From: Scolanthus callimorphus
Taxonomy: Eukaryota > Cnidaria > Anthozoa > Actiniaria > Edwardsiidae
Assembly: GCA_033964015.1 (NCBI GenBank)
Contig: CM066918.1
Location: 124,001 to 188,000, forward strand
Reading direction: 5' to 3'
Length of the DNA: 64,000 nt
The position numbers and the translations under genes were made by a program. This document shows positions 1 to 11,731 of this stretch, in pieces; within the stretch, counting starts at the first letter, position 1, and each line of letters opens with the position of its first letter. Under the pieces are notes generated by a model that worked only from the letters and a program-made list of their open reading frames with translations, was not told the DNA's origin and did no database searches.

Positions 1-425
1 ACGTGTTTCTCTATAATCCATAGTGCAAAGTAGCCAAATGCAAAACGTTATAAGTAAAAAAAATACGTCGGAAAACTCGCATGTGACGGTAGTGAGTACC
101 ACCTCGCTGCTTCCAGTCTGTATAATGCTCAGAGTTATTTAATTAAAAGTCAGACAACAAAGAAAATATCTGGATTGACAGGAGGGAGGCTGAGATTGCA
201 GCAGCACACTCAATGACTTGCTTTATGCCCAGTTGCAAAGTATAACGCACAGATTTACTTTTATCTTTTGAATCTGATAAACGTTTCACTGACACTCTGT
301 GTCGTACTGATGGATCTACTATTACCACCCCACCCATCTTATTTTGTAATGTAGTTAAAAGACAGATTGCAACTTTAAAATCTGGAGACAGTAACAGCAT
401 TATGCCCTTTCTGTTATCATTTCAG

Positions 426-1201
426 ACATCGTTAAGAGGGAAAGACCTTGTACTCCAACATCAAATATCAAGGGAGAAGGAAAAAATACCATCAATGGCG
501 TGAACTCTACAGGACCACGAAATACCTCGACTGGTAGCATCCCAGTTTCCCTGCAAAGACAAGTGGTCGAACATAACCTCAGGAAGCCTGCATCTCATTC
601 AGATATCCACTCAGCAGCCAAGAGCCCTGGGCTTCTTCGTCGGCGTACCAGAAGCACAACTGAACATGGCTTTCAGCCAATAGCATTTGCTCATAGTCCT
701 CGGCTCCTACGAAGGCACCGCGAATCAAGCAGTGTTGAGAACATCCGATGTACTTCAGTGTCACCTGTCGGAGAAGACTCAGGAATATGGAGTCCCTTGA
801 CTCCCCATCGGAAGATTACGTTAGACTTTGGAACACTTACGGTACACTCAGGAAATACATCACCTTTGGATTCCAGTATAACATCACCTCGTAGAAAAGT
901 TCCACTTAGCCGAGTCCATAGCCAACCCATTCTCTATGGTCCAAGAAACACTCCAAGTCCAGTCAACAAAAGCTACCAGAAACATGTTTCTTTCTCACCA
1001 GAAACAAAACGGGCAGTATCTAGGAAAATCTCCTGCCCAATCCTAAGCTCAAAAAGTCAAGAAAAAGAGGTTCTCTCTCTTGCATCCCTCAGTGGGAGCA
1101 TGAAAACATTATCACATACCTCAACTGAACTCCCTGATGTTAATGACCCTCAGGATAGAGCTGCATTGCATAATGAGACCTGTCTGAGGTTAGTCCTGTG
1201 A
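426..1201 (+). CDS. Last exon of an unrecognised Ser/Pro-rich protein
   Basis: The exon follows a clean acceptor (ttatcatttcag, ending at 425) and stays open to a stop at 1199-1201, so upstream exons lie before or near the window edge. The product is hydrophilic, rich in Ser, Pro, Arg and Thr, and probably disordered. It has repeated SP/TP dipeptides, possible proline-directed kinase sites, and a KHVSF motif near codon 190 that fits the RVxF docking consensus for protein phosphatase 1. No folded domain is visible. A second frame opens at 1174 and runs to a stop at 1303-1305, reading LSEVSPVNSSWLLPDKELQS, which looks more like a real C-terminus than the LRLVL ending. One base may therefore be missing between 1174 and 1199. 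I do not recognise the family. Confidence 0.6.
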
Positions 1202-1326
1202 ACAGTAGTTGGTTGTTACCAGACAAAGAACTGCAAAGTAGAGTGAATGCATTCTTAGACACTTTGCAAACAGAAGATGCTAAATTGGAAGAAGGGCCAG
1301 AGTAATTATAGTAAACTATATACTAA

Positions 1327-2672
1327 GGGAGTGGTCATTATTTAAGGGGGGGGGGGGGGGGGGGGGGGGTGCCGGCAAATATATGGGGGGCTTTGATTTT
1401 TTGGGCGCCGGTTTAGGGGGGGGGCTCAAATTTTTGGGCTTACATTCGAGGGGGGGCCAAATTTTTTGGGCGCTGATTTGTTAGACAGGGTGACTTGATG
1501 CTGCAATAGCATGGACAAGATTCTGATAGTAAAATCATTTTTATTCGTTAACTGCATAGTAACACACGTTGATAATACCATGTGCAGTTTAAAAATTTCG
1601 GCGCGCTTCGCGCGCATAATGGAGACATCGAATAAAGTTTTAAAGAACACGAGTAACGAAGCCAATAACTCAAAAACAGAATCCCCCACTTAAAAGTTTG
1701 GCGGTCAGTGGCTGCTATGTTTGAAAGAACTGGCATCTTAGGTCAGCGTGAGTTCGACGTTACAAGCATAGAAGTTCATTGGGCCGCATTTTACGCACGT
1801 GAATAATAAGAATTTCCTTAGGGCGCGCTTTGCGCGCGTAAAGAATTGACAGCCGTTGTTAACTCTCCAAAAAAATGAAACGCTCATCAATCTTTTCTCT
1901 CAGGCTTGATGAAATGTATTTTTTTAAATCTGGGTGCGCTTCGCGCCCCACAGAAACAGAATGCGATCATTTATTTATTCATTAACTGCATAGTAACACA
2001 CACGTTGATAATATCATGTGCCGTTTAATAATTTCGGCGCGCTTCCCGCGCTTAAAGAAGACGTCTTATTCAGTTTTAAAGAACACGCGCAACGAAGCCA
2101 ATAACTCAAAAAATAATCCAATCCCCCACTTAAAAGTCTGGTGGTCAGTCGCTACTATGTTTTAAAGAACTGCCACCTTAGGTCAGCGTGAGTTCGACGT
2201 TACAAGCATAGAAGTTCATTGGGCCGCATTTTACGCACGTGAATAATAAGATTTCCTTTCGCTTTGCGCGCATAAAGAATTTACAGCCGTTGTCGACTCT
2301 CCAAAGAAATGAAATGTTCATAACCTTTTCTCTCAGGCTCGATAAAATCTGGGCGAGCTTCGCGCCCCAAAGAATAAGAATGCGATCCTCTCTTTCTGCA
2401 AAACGTCGGGGGTTCCTTTTGCAATATGATTTCGTTCCCACCAAGGCGATAAATAATGACCGGTCCCTTGCCTTTAGTTCAATGGTGATTAGCAATTTTG
2501 AGTATGGCAGAACAGTAACACTACGAGGGGCGGGGGTCATATTTTTGGGGCTAGCATTTGAGGGGGGGCCAAAATTTTTGGGCTTGCATTTGAGGGGGGG
2601 TCTAAATTTTTGGGCCCCGGGTTTGAAAAAAATGCCCCCCCCCCCCTCCCCCGTTAAATAATGACCACTCCC
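1327..2672. mobile_element. PIF/Harbinger-like non-autonomous transposon, TAA target duplication
   Basis: The two ends are exact inverted repeats of about 19 bp, beginning GGGAGTGGTCATTATTTAA on the left, with the complement on the right ending at 2672. A TAA trinucleotide flanks each side (1324-1326 and 2673-2675). Three-base TWA duplications and GGG-starting ends are typical of the PIF/Harbinger superfamily. The interior has G runs next to the left end and C runs next to the right end, and no transposase frame. A segment of about 300 bp is duplicated inside (roughly 1500-1850 and 1975-2285, both with the phrases cgttgataat and gcgcgcttcgcg). Short open frames here are not genes. Confidence 0.85.
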
Positions 2673-2675
2673 TAA

Positions 2676-3306
2676 CATAACAGTGGCAGTCTAGAGATTA
2701 TTTGGTAAAAAGGGAAAATCAGTCTACGGGTAGTCACCATCAGAAAAGTATCTGTTTTTAGAAACATATTTTCACCTTGAACATAGATGCCACTGGAATT
2801 ACAGTCAAATCCATTATTAATTTTAATGTCTTGTACATTCCATAAGCTGGTCTGCCTTGTGGTCTAAAACTTATTTGAAGTAAAAAAAAAAAAGAAAACT
2901 GTTGTGCCAGACAATGCCAACCTCCAAAATTCAAAACTTGAGAGATGGGGTATTTGGGGCCCACAAAATGTATTTGCACTGTGAAATAAATTAACTACAG
3001 TGAGATTAGGAGACGATGCTGAAATGAAGGATTACCCTGCAAAATGTAGGAGTTGGCATCTCTGTACAGTCCTTGGGTGCCATATCAATAAGTGTCGGTG
3101 ATTATCTCCTATTGAGTTCACTATTTAGTAGCCTGTTCTGCATTAGTTGGTCTTACCGTAGCTGTTGAGGGCGCAAGCCTCTTCTTATCTCAGTGTAAAT
3201 GCATACACTAATCATGTCTTTTGCAAATGATGCTAACACTGCTTCCAGTTCCTAAGTGCAAATCTAGGAGTAAAATTCCAGATATCAAGACTATATATAG
3301 CAAAAG
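2676..3306. other. Spacer without recognisable gene
   Basis: AT-rich sequence between two transposons. No exon with supported splice sites, no RNA gene and no repeat structure was seen. Confidence 0.5.
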
Positions 3307-3314
3307 GTTTATTA

Positions 3315-3728
3315 CCCGGGGGGGGGGGGGGTTCTCCCATGTAAGAGTGATAGGGATGCTCGTCGGGACATCGGAAAATATACCCTAAAAAATACCAGGA
3401 CATAAAAAATCCAACCCCTAAAAAATACCTTAAAAAACAAAATGACCCCTAAAAAATACCAACAATAAACCTTTTTTGTTATTGTTTATTGTTTTTCATC
3501 TCAAAACAAGCTTATTTTAGAGAGATAAATGAACAAAGAAAGAAAGAAAACATTTTACTTGGTTTGTGACCCTTTCATTCATTTGCGTACCCCTAAAAAT
3601 ACCATTTATTAGTGAAAGCCACAATGTTTCTCCGATACCCCCTAAAAAATACCTGAGAGTCGATTTTGACCCCTAAAAAATACGACGAGCACCCCTATCA
3701 GGTCGACATGTGAAGAACCCCCCCAGGG
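3315..3728. mobile_element. hAT-like miniature element, copy 1, 8-bp target duplication
   Basis: The element starts CCCGGGGGGGG followed by gttctcccatg, and ends in the imperfect complement catgtgaagaacccccccaggg. It is flanked on both sides by the same eight bases, GTTTATTA (3307-3314 and 3729-3736). An 8-bp duplication is the hallmark of hAT transposition. The interior holds many degenerate copies of ccctaaaaaatacc and no coding frame. A second copy lies at 16913-17330 in the same orientation. Confidence 0.85.
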
Positions 3729-4039
3729 GTTTATTACAGTCACTATGAGGGAAACAGTATGTTTAGTGGTCCCGAGACTGCACAACATCAGTGGTCGAGG
3801 GACCACAAAAAAACTGCTTTCCTGAGGTTCCAGTAAATAAGTGCTTTATTATAATTTGTCAACAAAACAAAAACAGAGAAATAAAGAAGAGATTTTACAT
3901 GAATGAATTGTGCAACAGAGAGGGCAAATGTGGTGGATTTTGGTTTCCATTTTTTTATACTTTCAGTTTTGTTATTCCTGGTCAATAAAACACTATTGTT
4001 GCCCTCCCAGTTGTTGCCAGGGAAAAAGTAACCTTTTAT

Positions 4040-5570
4040 ACTTGGTATATAATATAATATACTTTATTATATTATTATAATAAGTAATTTATTATGTAAA
4101 TAAAGAAAACTATTTATCAACAATGGCAGTGAGCTCCCAAATTAAGGGGAGGAGTCATTTTTGGGGGGGAGGAAGCCATTTTTCATATATTTTATATCAC
4201 AAATGTTTAATGTTGAGGGCAGTATAGAAGTCTTCCAGCAGAAGGGGCCTTACTTAAGGAGGCTTGAAATAGTTTGTCAGTGATGCTACACTAGTAAGTT
4301 GTTTGCAGTTTATTTCCTTGTGCTTCTACCAGTCAATCTGATTCTGTGGTGCAAATGCACCACAGCTTGTGACGAGAAAAGTATCCATAGCAACGCACGA
4401 CACTTCTTAATATAACCTACTTTTTCACTTTCAAAATTGATATCTCGCAAAATCAGCCGTAAATGTTTCTCAAAATCGTGACAATTGAAAATATATCCAA
4501 ATTTAAAAAAAATTGCAGTTTCAGGTTTTTATATAATTGTGTGCACAGTGAACATGTCACAAAATAACATGATCTGCAGAATTGCCTATTGCGCATGCAC
4601 CAACCGTTAGATGAAATGGATATTGGCAAGCCTGTATGCTCAATTTCGCTAGCGAGCACGCGCAATGAAAACTATGTCGAGCCTCCTTAAGCAGGGATAC
4701 TGGGAGTCTCAATATGTTTCACCATGTTTCAAAGGAATTTGGCAGTTTGTTGCGATAATTCGATAATGTGCAAATAAAAGAAACTGAATTGAAGGGCACA
4801 GGTTATGTTCCAGGGCCGTACCACTCTTTGGGGCCGGAGGGCTCGTCCCCCCCCCCCCCTCAGTTTTCCTGATACTGCAGTTACCTGATGATCTCAGGGT
4901 TTTTATCCTGACCCCCCCTCAAGAGATGTCAATTAATCAAAGAAAAATATCATAGCCCCCCCCCCCCACCACCACCACCACATATACATGTCAAACCCAC
5001 CCTTAGTCATTTTAAAGTCTTGTGATAGTTACTGATCCTGAAGATTGCTATTAATCTTATCTATTTTTTCAGAAAGAAAAAAAAATGAATGTCCAGTTAC
5101 TTTTAATATAATCAGATGATAATCTTCCAATTCAGGAGTTTCTACCTACACACTTTTACAGCAACTCCACTAGAGCAACTCCATGTCGAGGGGGTTTAAA
5201 ATGAAAATTTTAGCCTAACAGGTTCTTATACGCGGGTTTTTACTGTATTTTCGTATAATTTTTTTCGGGAAAAAATGGTTGGCCCCCCCTATGCTCAATG
5301 TTATTTTTGTTGGAAATTTTCCATAGCCCCCCCTAAATCATATTAGGGAAAAACAGAGCCCCCCCCCCCCCCCCCCCCCCCCCTCAAAATCATCATAGCC
5401 CCCCCTCTAGATAAATTATGAACGCTCCCTTATATCTCTTTTTAAATAAGTTTTATTTGGAATACCAATCCATGTACTTTTGTATACGATGCCAAATAAA
5501 AAATATCTGTCTGTCTGTCTAGTCAGTGCCCCCCCCCCCCCCCAGTTTTCCTGATACTGCAGTTAATGCT
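4040..5570. repeat. Repeat-rich spacer with C-run elements and TCTG microsatellite
   Basis: The stretch contains several long C runs (about 4848-4859, 4957-4968, 5361-5382, 5529-5543), fragments resembling the ends of the 1327-2672 element (for example ttatgaacgctccct near 5416), and a short TCTG microsatellite near 5508-5520. No exon is supported. Confidence 0.5.
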
Positions 5571-5573
5571 TTA

Positions 5574-5977
5574 GTCAGTGGAAAGCCGTGCACCCCCCTA
5601 CTCGGGGAATAGCGGGGGTTTGATTCGGTTTTAGATTGCTTAAGTAGCCACGGTATGCAGGAGATAAGGGTTTTAGATCATGGTTGCTGCTACGGCCGGG
5701 ACTGTAGGTGGGGGATTCACCAACTTTCCTATTGATATTGTAGCACCTGGCTAAAGCGCCAGCAGTTTTTCCCTGCGAGTTAATGTTCCACAGTGTATTA
5801 TTGATGTTTCTAAGCGGCACCTAGACAATGAAAAGAAATTGGTGGCCCTGGGGCAGGAGACAAAAGTCGAGAACGGAAATGTGTCTCGCATTGCGGAGAA
5901 TTAGCGTGGCACTAGCAGGCTCGGAATCTAACGCCCCGCTATTCCCCGGGTAGGTGGGTGTGGGGCTTTCCACTGAC
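5574..5977. mobile_element. Miniature inverted-repeat element with TA target duplication
   Basis: The left end starts GTCAGTGGAAAGCC and the right end is its complement, ggctttccactgac. The inverted repeats extend imperfectly for about 44 bp and include ggggaatagcgggg on both sides. TA flanks each end (5572-5573 and 5978-5979). The element is 404 bp with no transposase. TA duplication suggests the Tc1/mariner group or a related superfamily, but the superfamily is not certain. Confidence 0.8.
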
Positions 5978-6711
5978 TAGTGCATAACTCTTTACTAACG
6001 GACACTCTTGTAAACGGAAAACTCCATGTTAATCCCTCTTATTTATGTATTGCCTGCGTACAGCCTCTCCTCTCTCAAAATCGTGGGAAAGAGAAGTCTG
6101 TGCTATATGGCTTTGGGGCGCTAAATAGATACAAAAATCCGAGTTGCTCATGTTGGAAAACGAAGCCTGATGCTGCGATTTATGGTACAAAAGTTGACCA
6201 AGCTACCAAAAAGTACTCCTTATTTGTTTTAGAACCAAAAAAGTTGATCGGCACATTGCTTTTTCTGCTTGGCCGGGTCCGATCATTCCGGAAACAAAAT
6301 GGCGGCGCCGTGACAAATTCGAACTGTTTACATTGGTTATTTTGTCACAATATACATGTAGCTCAGAGGAAACCTACTCACATGGGCTCCTGAACAAGAT
6401 AAATTTGTGAGGCTCCTGCTTGTGAGAGAAATAACACTAGAATGTAGCATTAACTCCAAGCGGAGTTTTCAACTTCCTTACTCGCAAACCTCGCAACTGC
6501 ACCGCGCAGTTTCCCATAATGCGTTACGCAACTCAATCACATGGTATTTTGGCGCCATATTTTGGAATCTCAAATTTCACTCAGAATATCGATGGAAGGG
6601 CATGAGTCCATGAGTAATAATCTCGTTAAGAGAAAAATTCTCTTGTCTCGTTTAATCGCGAAAAGCAAAACGGAGATTTTCTTGAGCGCATTTAGTTCTC
6701 CAAGAAGTAAT

Positions 6712-9700
6712 ATGAAGGAAAACTCCGAATTTTGTCTTCGTCGGGCAGGTTCGCCGGCGTCTTTTCCAGGGATTGGCGATGTTTTCAGGTGAGAAATCCA
6801 ATATGGCGGCAAGCACGCCATGAAGGCAACTTTCTCAAATGCATCTTAGCTGAGTTAAATCAAGCTACTCAAACACTTTCTCGATTAAGTTTAGCGACTA
6901 ACAACTTGCTTAACAGTTACCTAATGCTTTCTATGACGAATCGCAGTAAAATAATGACAATTTCAGTCATTAAGCTTGGCTGGCCTGGTTATTTGCGTTG
7001 TGAGACTCCTGACTAGCCATAACCCTAAGGACTAATTTTCGTGAAAATTATACAAACACACCTACATCCAAATAACATGGATTAGAATTCCAGCCCTGAC
7101 GACTCAAAGTCTACAAAAATGCCACTCTGGCTTGTCGAGAAAGTGTTTGAGTAGCCAAGAGAGACCAAGAGAGACCACCGTTAACAGGGAATTGCTACGA
7201 TAGGTTCAGCTTTTTATCAGTATCTCTGACATAACATTTTCTTAACCAATTTGTTTTCTTCATTGCAGCTTAAATAAGGGCATAAGTGTAATTGGCAGGA
7301 ATCCATCCAAGTCAGACATCTTTCTAGACTCCATGAAACACAAAGCTCTGATTTCACGTCTCCATGCAAGGATTGAAAATAACACAGAAAATGGAAAATT
7401 GCAATTAACCATATGTGATACTAGTCTAAACGGGACTTATGTAAATGACAGGAAGATCATTGGTACAGTTGAGCTAAAGCTAGGGGACATAGTTACCTTT
7501 GGACACCTGAAGGGTGCAGTGCTTGCACCTGGCTGTGTTGCTAAGCAACCAGATTCAGAGTTCTGTTTTAAGGTATTGAATATCTCTTGCTTGTAGTACT
7601 CATTGAATACAATTATGCTAACTCCCAATGTGACTCCCAATGTGAACCCTGGCCCTATAACACCTCGATTTTGGTCACGTTCTTATATCTTTGTGAGTTT
7701 TCATACAATCAACACCAATTTTGAAATGTAAAGAGAACTCATTGAGCTTACAAACTTGTTCTTTTTAGAATTTTCAATTTAACGGTTTTTGGTGGGAAAA
7801 TGACGTCATCAAAGAAGCAACTACCTTCTCTATCTCTTGTTACTATGTCTAAAAACAATTTAAAAAAGCAAATTGTAGACTTGATTTCCAATTTAAAAAA
7901 GCAATTGTAGACTTGATTTCCAAAACAATCATTTTCTAAGTTATCTTTAGTTTATTCCCAAATTTAGTTTATTATCACCTCATTTTGAAGAGTAAACACT
8001 GCAATCTCCATTGTTTTTAACAGCTGGAAAGAAACTCATTCATTATTGATGATAAAGAAAACACAAGATTATCAAATATAAAAGAGGTGCAGTAGTGTTT
8101 CCAGAAATTATCCATACCCCCCCTACGGAAGGGATTGGAAATTCCAAAGGGGTGGGGGAGTCAATTTACCTGATCTTTTCCATACAAATACTGTATTTTT
8201 TCTTCGGAAATTCCAGAGGGGTGGGGGATCACTTTCAACACCCTTCCATTTGGGGGTGTATGGATATTTTTTGGAACCACACATTATATGATATGTATAC
8301 CAGATATGTATATGATTTAAATTAATTCAATTAATTGAGTCAACAGAGAAAACATTTAGGAAATGTGCCCATTGATTCTAGAGGTTATGGGCTAATTGAC
8401 AAACCAGATTTTCTACAATGAGCCTGAGTTTTCTACATCTCACCATATTTCCTCTTTCTTTACTTTTATCACTAGTTTGCGATTTCAATGGCCCATGTCA
8501 TCCTTTGAGTATTCTTAACCAATTATCACCTTTAGCGATTCCAAATGTTTATCTGTTGCCTAGCAACGGCTCTACATAACTATATATATATATATACAGC
8601 CCTAGGGCTAATGCTCGAAACGTCAGCAAAACACCATTTTTCCACGGGGTTTAACATAAATCTCAACCTCTGGTTGTTGTTCATGATCATGTCCCCGCCG
8701 ACACAGACCACCTAGTTTTCCCGTAAAACTAGTCATACCACTGTAAGGTATTAATTTCTTTTCCCAATAATTCTCCATGATTGTTGGAATTCAATATTTT
8801 TCCACTGTAGCATGTTGCACAAAATATTTTGACAGTTTGTTTGTACTGTTTTGATTTATATTTTCAGTCTACAGTGGCAAAACAGACAACACATAGAAGT
8901 GATAGTCCCCCTGTGATAGTCCCCTGGCGAGAGGCACTTATCCCTGATTTGTCACCCCATCTCCAGTCACATACAGGAAACCAAGTTAGCAACTCGCCTG
9001 CACCCTGTTCTGGTAAGCAAAGGTCCTAAATTAGGTTTTAAATACTAATGGTACTGTTATATCAGAAGATAGCCAAACTTTGAAAAAGTAAGATGTCTGT
9101 GGTGACATCATCATTGAAAACATTTTAAAATACAAGATAATCAAGTGGAGGCCGTACCAATGAGCATCTCAGTGACTTAAACTCCATATCCAAGTCTTAG
9201 GGAGTTGATTGCCTTATTCTCCTGGGGACAAATGCCCAGTTTTTCCAAATAATTGCATTTAAAAGTCCAATGGGAAAGGTTGCCCTCGACCCTTCCACAC
9301 ATCAGAGTAATCAAAATTTTATAATGGGGCATAAAGTTTCAAACTTGTATAGTGCAAGTGAACAAGAGAAAGAGTTACTCATTTTCTTGGCAGTTCTACA
9401 ACTAAATCTTCAAGCACCAATGCACCATCAAGTCTACAACAATCTTCACAATCTAGTGATTATAATGATGACGAGTTGTTTGCTTATGCTGCTGCGGCAT
9501 CTGGAGCTATGACAGAGGAGAGTGATGAGGAACTGTTCTCTGTAGATCTACCTGTTCCAGCTACCAGTAGCACTACACATACCTCAACTGGGATATCCAC
9601 TCATAACACAAATGGACATGCATGTATGGCAATGCAAGATTCTGATATTTCAGAGAGTACTTCCCAACCCAGGCACATCAGTGTCATTACCGTCGGATCG

Positions 9701-10287
9701 TATAGTATGAGTGAAGATGAAGATGTGGTAGAAGTCCAAAAAGGTAGGATGTTGAAGGTTTTAAAATGCACCCAGAACAGACAAAAATGTGTGAGAGCAA
9801 AATGTTCATGATAAAAACAACCATTATACCCTGCACAATGAATATCACCACAGAAATGTCATATCGCCTCTGAGACTGTTTCTCAAATTCAGGATTGTCC
9901 CTGGGGGGAGGGAACTCCAGGAAATTTATGGTAGGGATGTGCCGCTGGCTCTCAGAGAACCTGGCCCTGTTCTAGAGTGAAAATTTCAAAATTCAACACC
10001 CTGTTGAGTATTTTGAGAAAATCTGCAAAAAATATATACCCTGTTCTACAAAAGTTTCAAAAATAGGTACCTCAAATCGAATAAAAGGAACTAACCAGGG
10101 ACGGCTGAGCCGGGGGGCTCTAAGCACTTTACAAATTGTGAGATGTCTGATCTCTAAGATGAGGACTGCACTTTTACAGTAATTTACAATCATGAGTGGG
10201 GTTACATATCATATATTGTAGCGAGTTCTGTCACTGAGCAAGCCCAGTTAACAGCCCTCATGATCAGCTTTGGTGTAGTGTATTGAC

Positions 10288-10323
<36 letters not shown>

Positions 10324-10663
10324 ATGATCTGATTTGGGTGGCATCAATATGTAAACACCTTTAGCCGATTATAGGTCTATTCTTTCTACTTTTGCTTTAG
10401 CTTCAAAACCAACGAGAAAGAGAAGAAAAACCTTTCCTGGCTATATAAAGAACAAAGTGTCAAAAGGTTCCACATGGAAGGAGAAAAAGGTGTCAAACAA
10501 ATGTGCTAAAAAACACTGTGCCTGCCCTCATGACAGCAATGAACTAGTGGACTGGGTACAGTGCGATTACTGCCATAAATGGTATCACCTTATCTGTGTA
10601 GGACTGAATATAATGGATGTTAATAGTGAGGATATATTTAATTGTGGCTGTAGGAAAACATAG
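6712..10663 (+). CDS. TCF19: TCF19-like protein with FHA and PHD-finger domains
   Basis: Exons read as 6712-6788, 7269-7572, 8868-9012, 9394-9743 and 10401-10663. Exons 1-2 encode a forkhead-associated domain, which binds phosphothreonine: SVIGRNPSKSDIF, then SRLHARIE and DTSLNGTYVNDRKI carry the usual GR, S..H and N-G-T positions. The middle is acidic and Ser/Thr-rich. The last exon encodes a basic stretch (KPTRKRRK) and a C-terminal PHD finger with C-x4-C-x-C, QCDYCHKWYHLIC and NCGC zinc ligands. An N-terminal FHA plus C-terminal PHD in a short protein is the architecture of TCF19, a chromatin-binding cell-cycle factor. ATG 6712 was chosen because it sits just before the first FHA strand; upstream in-frame ATGs at 6541, 6595 and 6604 are possible. 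The exon 3 to exon 4 phases differ by one base, so a micro-exon or an indel is likely there. The gene ends tail to tail with TMEM222. Confidence 0.8.
8094..8283. mobile_element. Miniature element with ccagaaattatccatacccc ends, copy A
   Basis: About 190 bp in TCF19 intron 2. The left end reads tttccagaaattatccata and the right end is the imperfect complement tatggatattttttggaacc. The interior contains two copies of ggaaattccaaaggggtgggg or a near variant. A second copy in the opposite orientation lies at 24774-24963. No coding capacity. Confidence 0.75.
8430..8748 (+). mobile_element. 5'-truncated 3' end of a Penelope-like element
   Basis: This stretch matches, in the opposite orientation, the 3' part of the element at 20815-22990. 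Shared phrases include ctttacttttatcactagtt, caatggcccatg, taaccaattatcaccttta, and the terminal cgtaaaactagtcatacca. It also has the remnant of a hammerhead-like core (gggctaatgctcgaaacgtc, about 8605-8624). A TA microsatellite interrupts it near 8579-8596. It lies inside TCF19 intron 2. Confidence 0.75.
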
Positions 10664-11731
10664 TGCAGGAAATCAAATATACAAGAATTTCATTTGTCCA
10701 GCTTTATTTTTGCTAACATTTTCTTGCTATTTATGGCACCATACAAAGTATTTTATCATTCATTTGTAAACAGAATAGCCATATTAGCTCAGCACCGCAG
10801 TATTATACCAATTCCTGCCTAGAGCCTTTTGTTTTAGAAGGACTGCTAAAAACTGACAAAATGTTGGCTAGACATATTGACAGAGGTCAGGTTGGTTGTA
10901 TCTCGTTTTGTACTCCACATGAGTAGAAAATATTGTTTTATGGAAAAGCTGAATATCCTATGGCAGGAGAATGGAAATTGATGATGCAGTGGATATAATT
11001 TAAGCATTTAGAAGAACCAATGTACTGTAAAGAATAATTCTTAATGTATACTTCTATGAATTTTCAATATTCTGCAAGTTAACTCAGTGCTTGACAAAAA
11101 AAAATTAACAGCAAATTTGCAGCTTGTTTTATGAATAGATTAGTCTCAAAAAGAGAGGTTTAGTTACAACTCAAGAAATATATTCAAAATTTTAAAGTGA
11201 AGATTTTGAGTCTGAAAATTGATACGTCATGTAGCTTTTAGGTGCAAAGTGAAACATTATGGTTGCTTTTGCAACTGATGTGGACACAATTTCAGCCCTG
11301 TAACTTCATGGAGACTGACAAACTTGCTCCTTTGGTAGGAGTAGCAGATTTTGTTTGGCCCCACAAGATTACAACTACTAGATCCTTGCCTATTTAATTG
11401 GCTTGAGTATGGAAAACTTTTTCAAAGTGATACACAATTTTTCCTACCTCTTCTATTCTGCAAGGGAAAGGAAATGCTGCACATGAACTGTACATAATAT
11501 TGGAAATAAACTAATATTTGAAATGGAAAGCTTATAATGTCAAAAAATGATTGAAATTCATCACAAAAGATGGAGTTTGGGTAACATGTAGTTGGGTTCT
11601 TCATTGAGTAGACACATGCTACTGTGACACATCAGGCCTTCTGGTGAAAAAGTACTCACTGAAATATTGAATTAGCAAAGATTTTCAACCATCTGACAGA
11701 ATTCCATTGAATGGATGATTATTTGATGATA
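10664..11731. other. Tail-to-tail spacer, presumed 3' UTRs of TCF19 and TMEM222
   Basis: No exon is supported. The spacer is AT-rich and is presumably shared by the 3' ends of the two convergent genes. Confidence 0.5.

Noticed and set aside
143..400. Minus-strand open frame before gene 1
   Set aside because: It lies in the intron just upstream of the 426 acceptor, has no domain and no supporting splice sites.
5980..6393. Plus-strand open frame of 137 codons
   Set aside because: No splice signals, no domain and composition like non-coding sequence.
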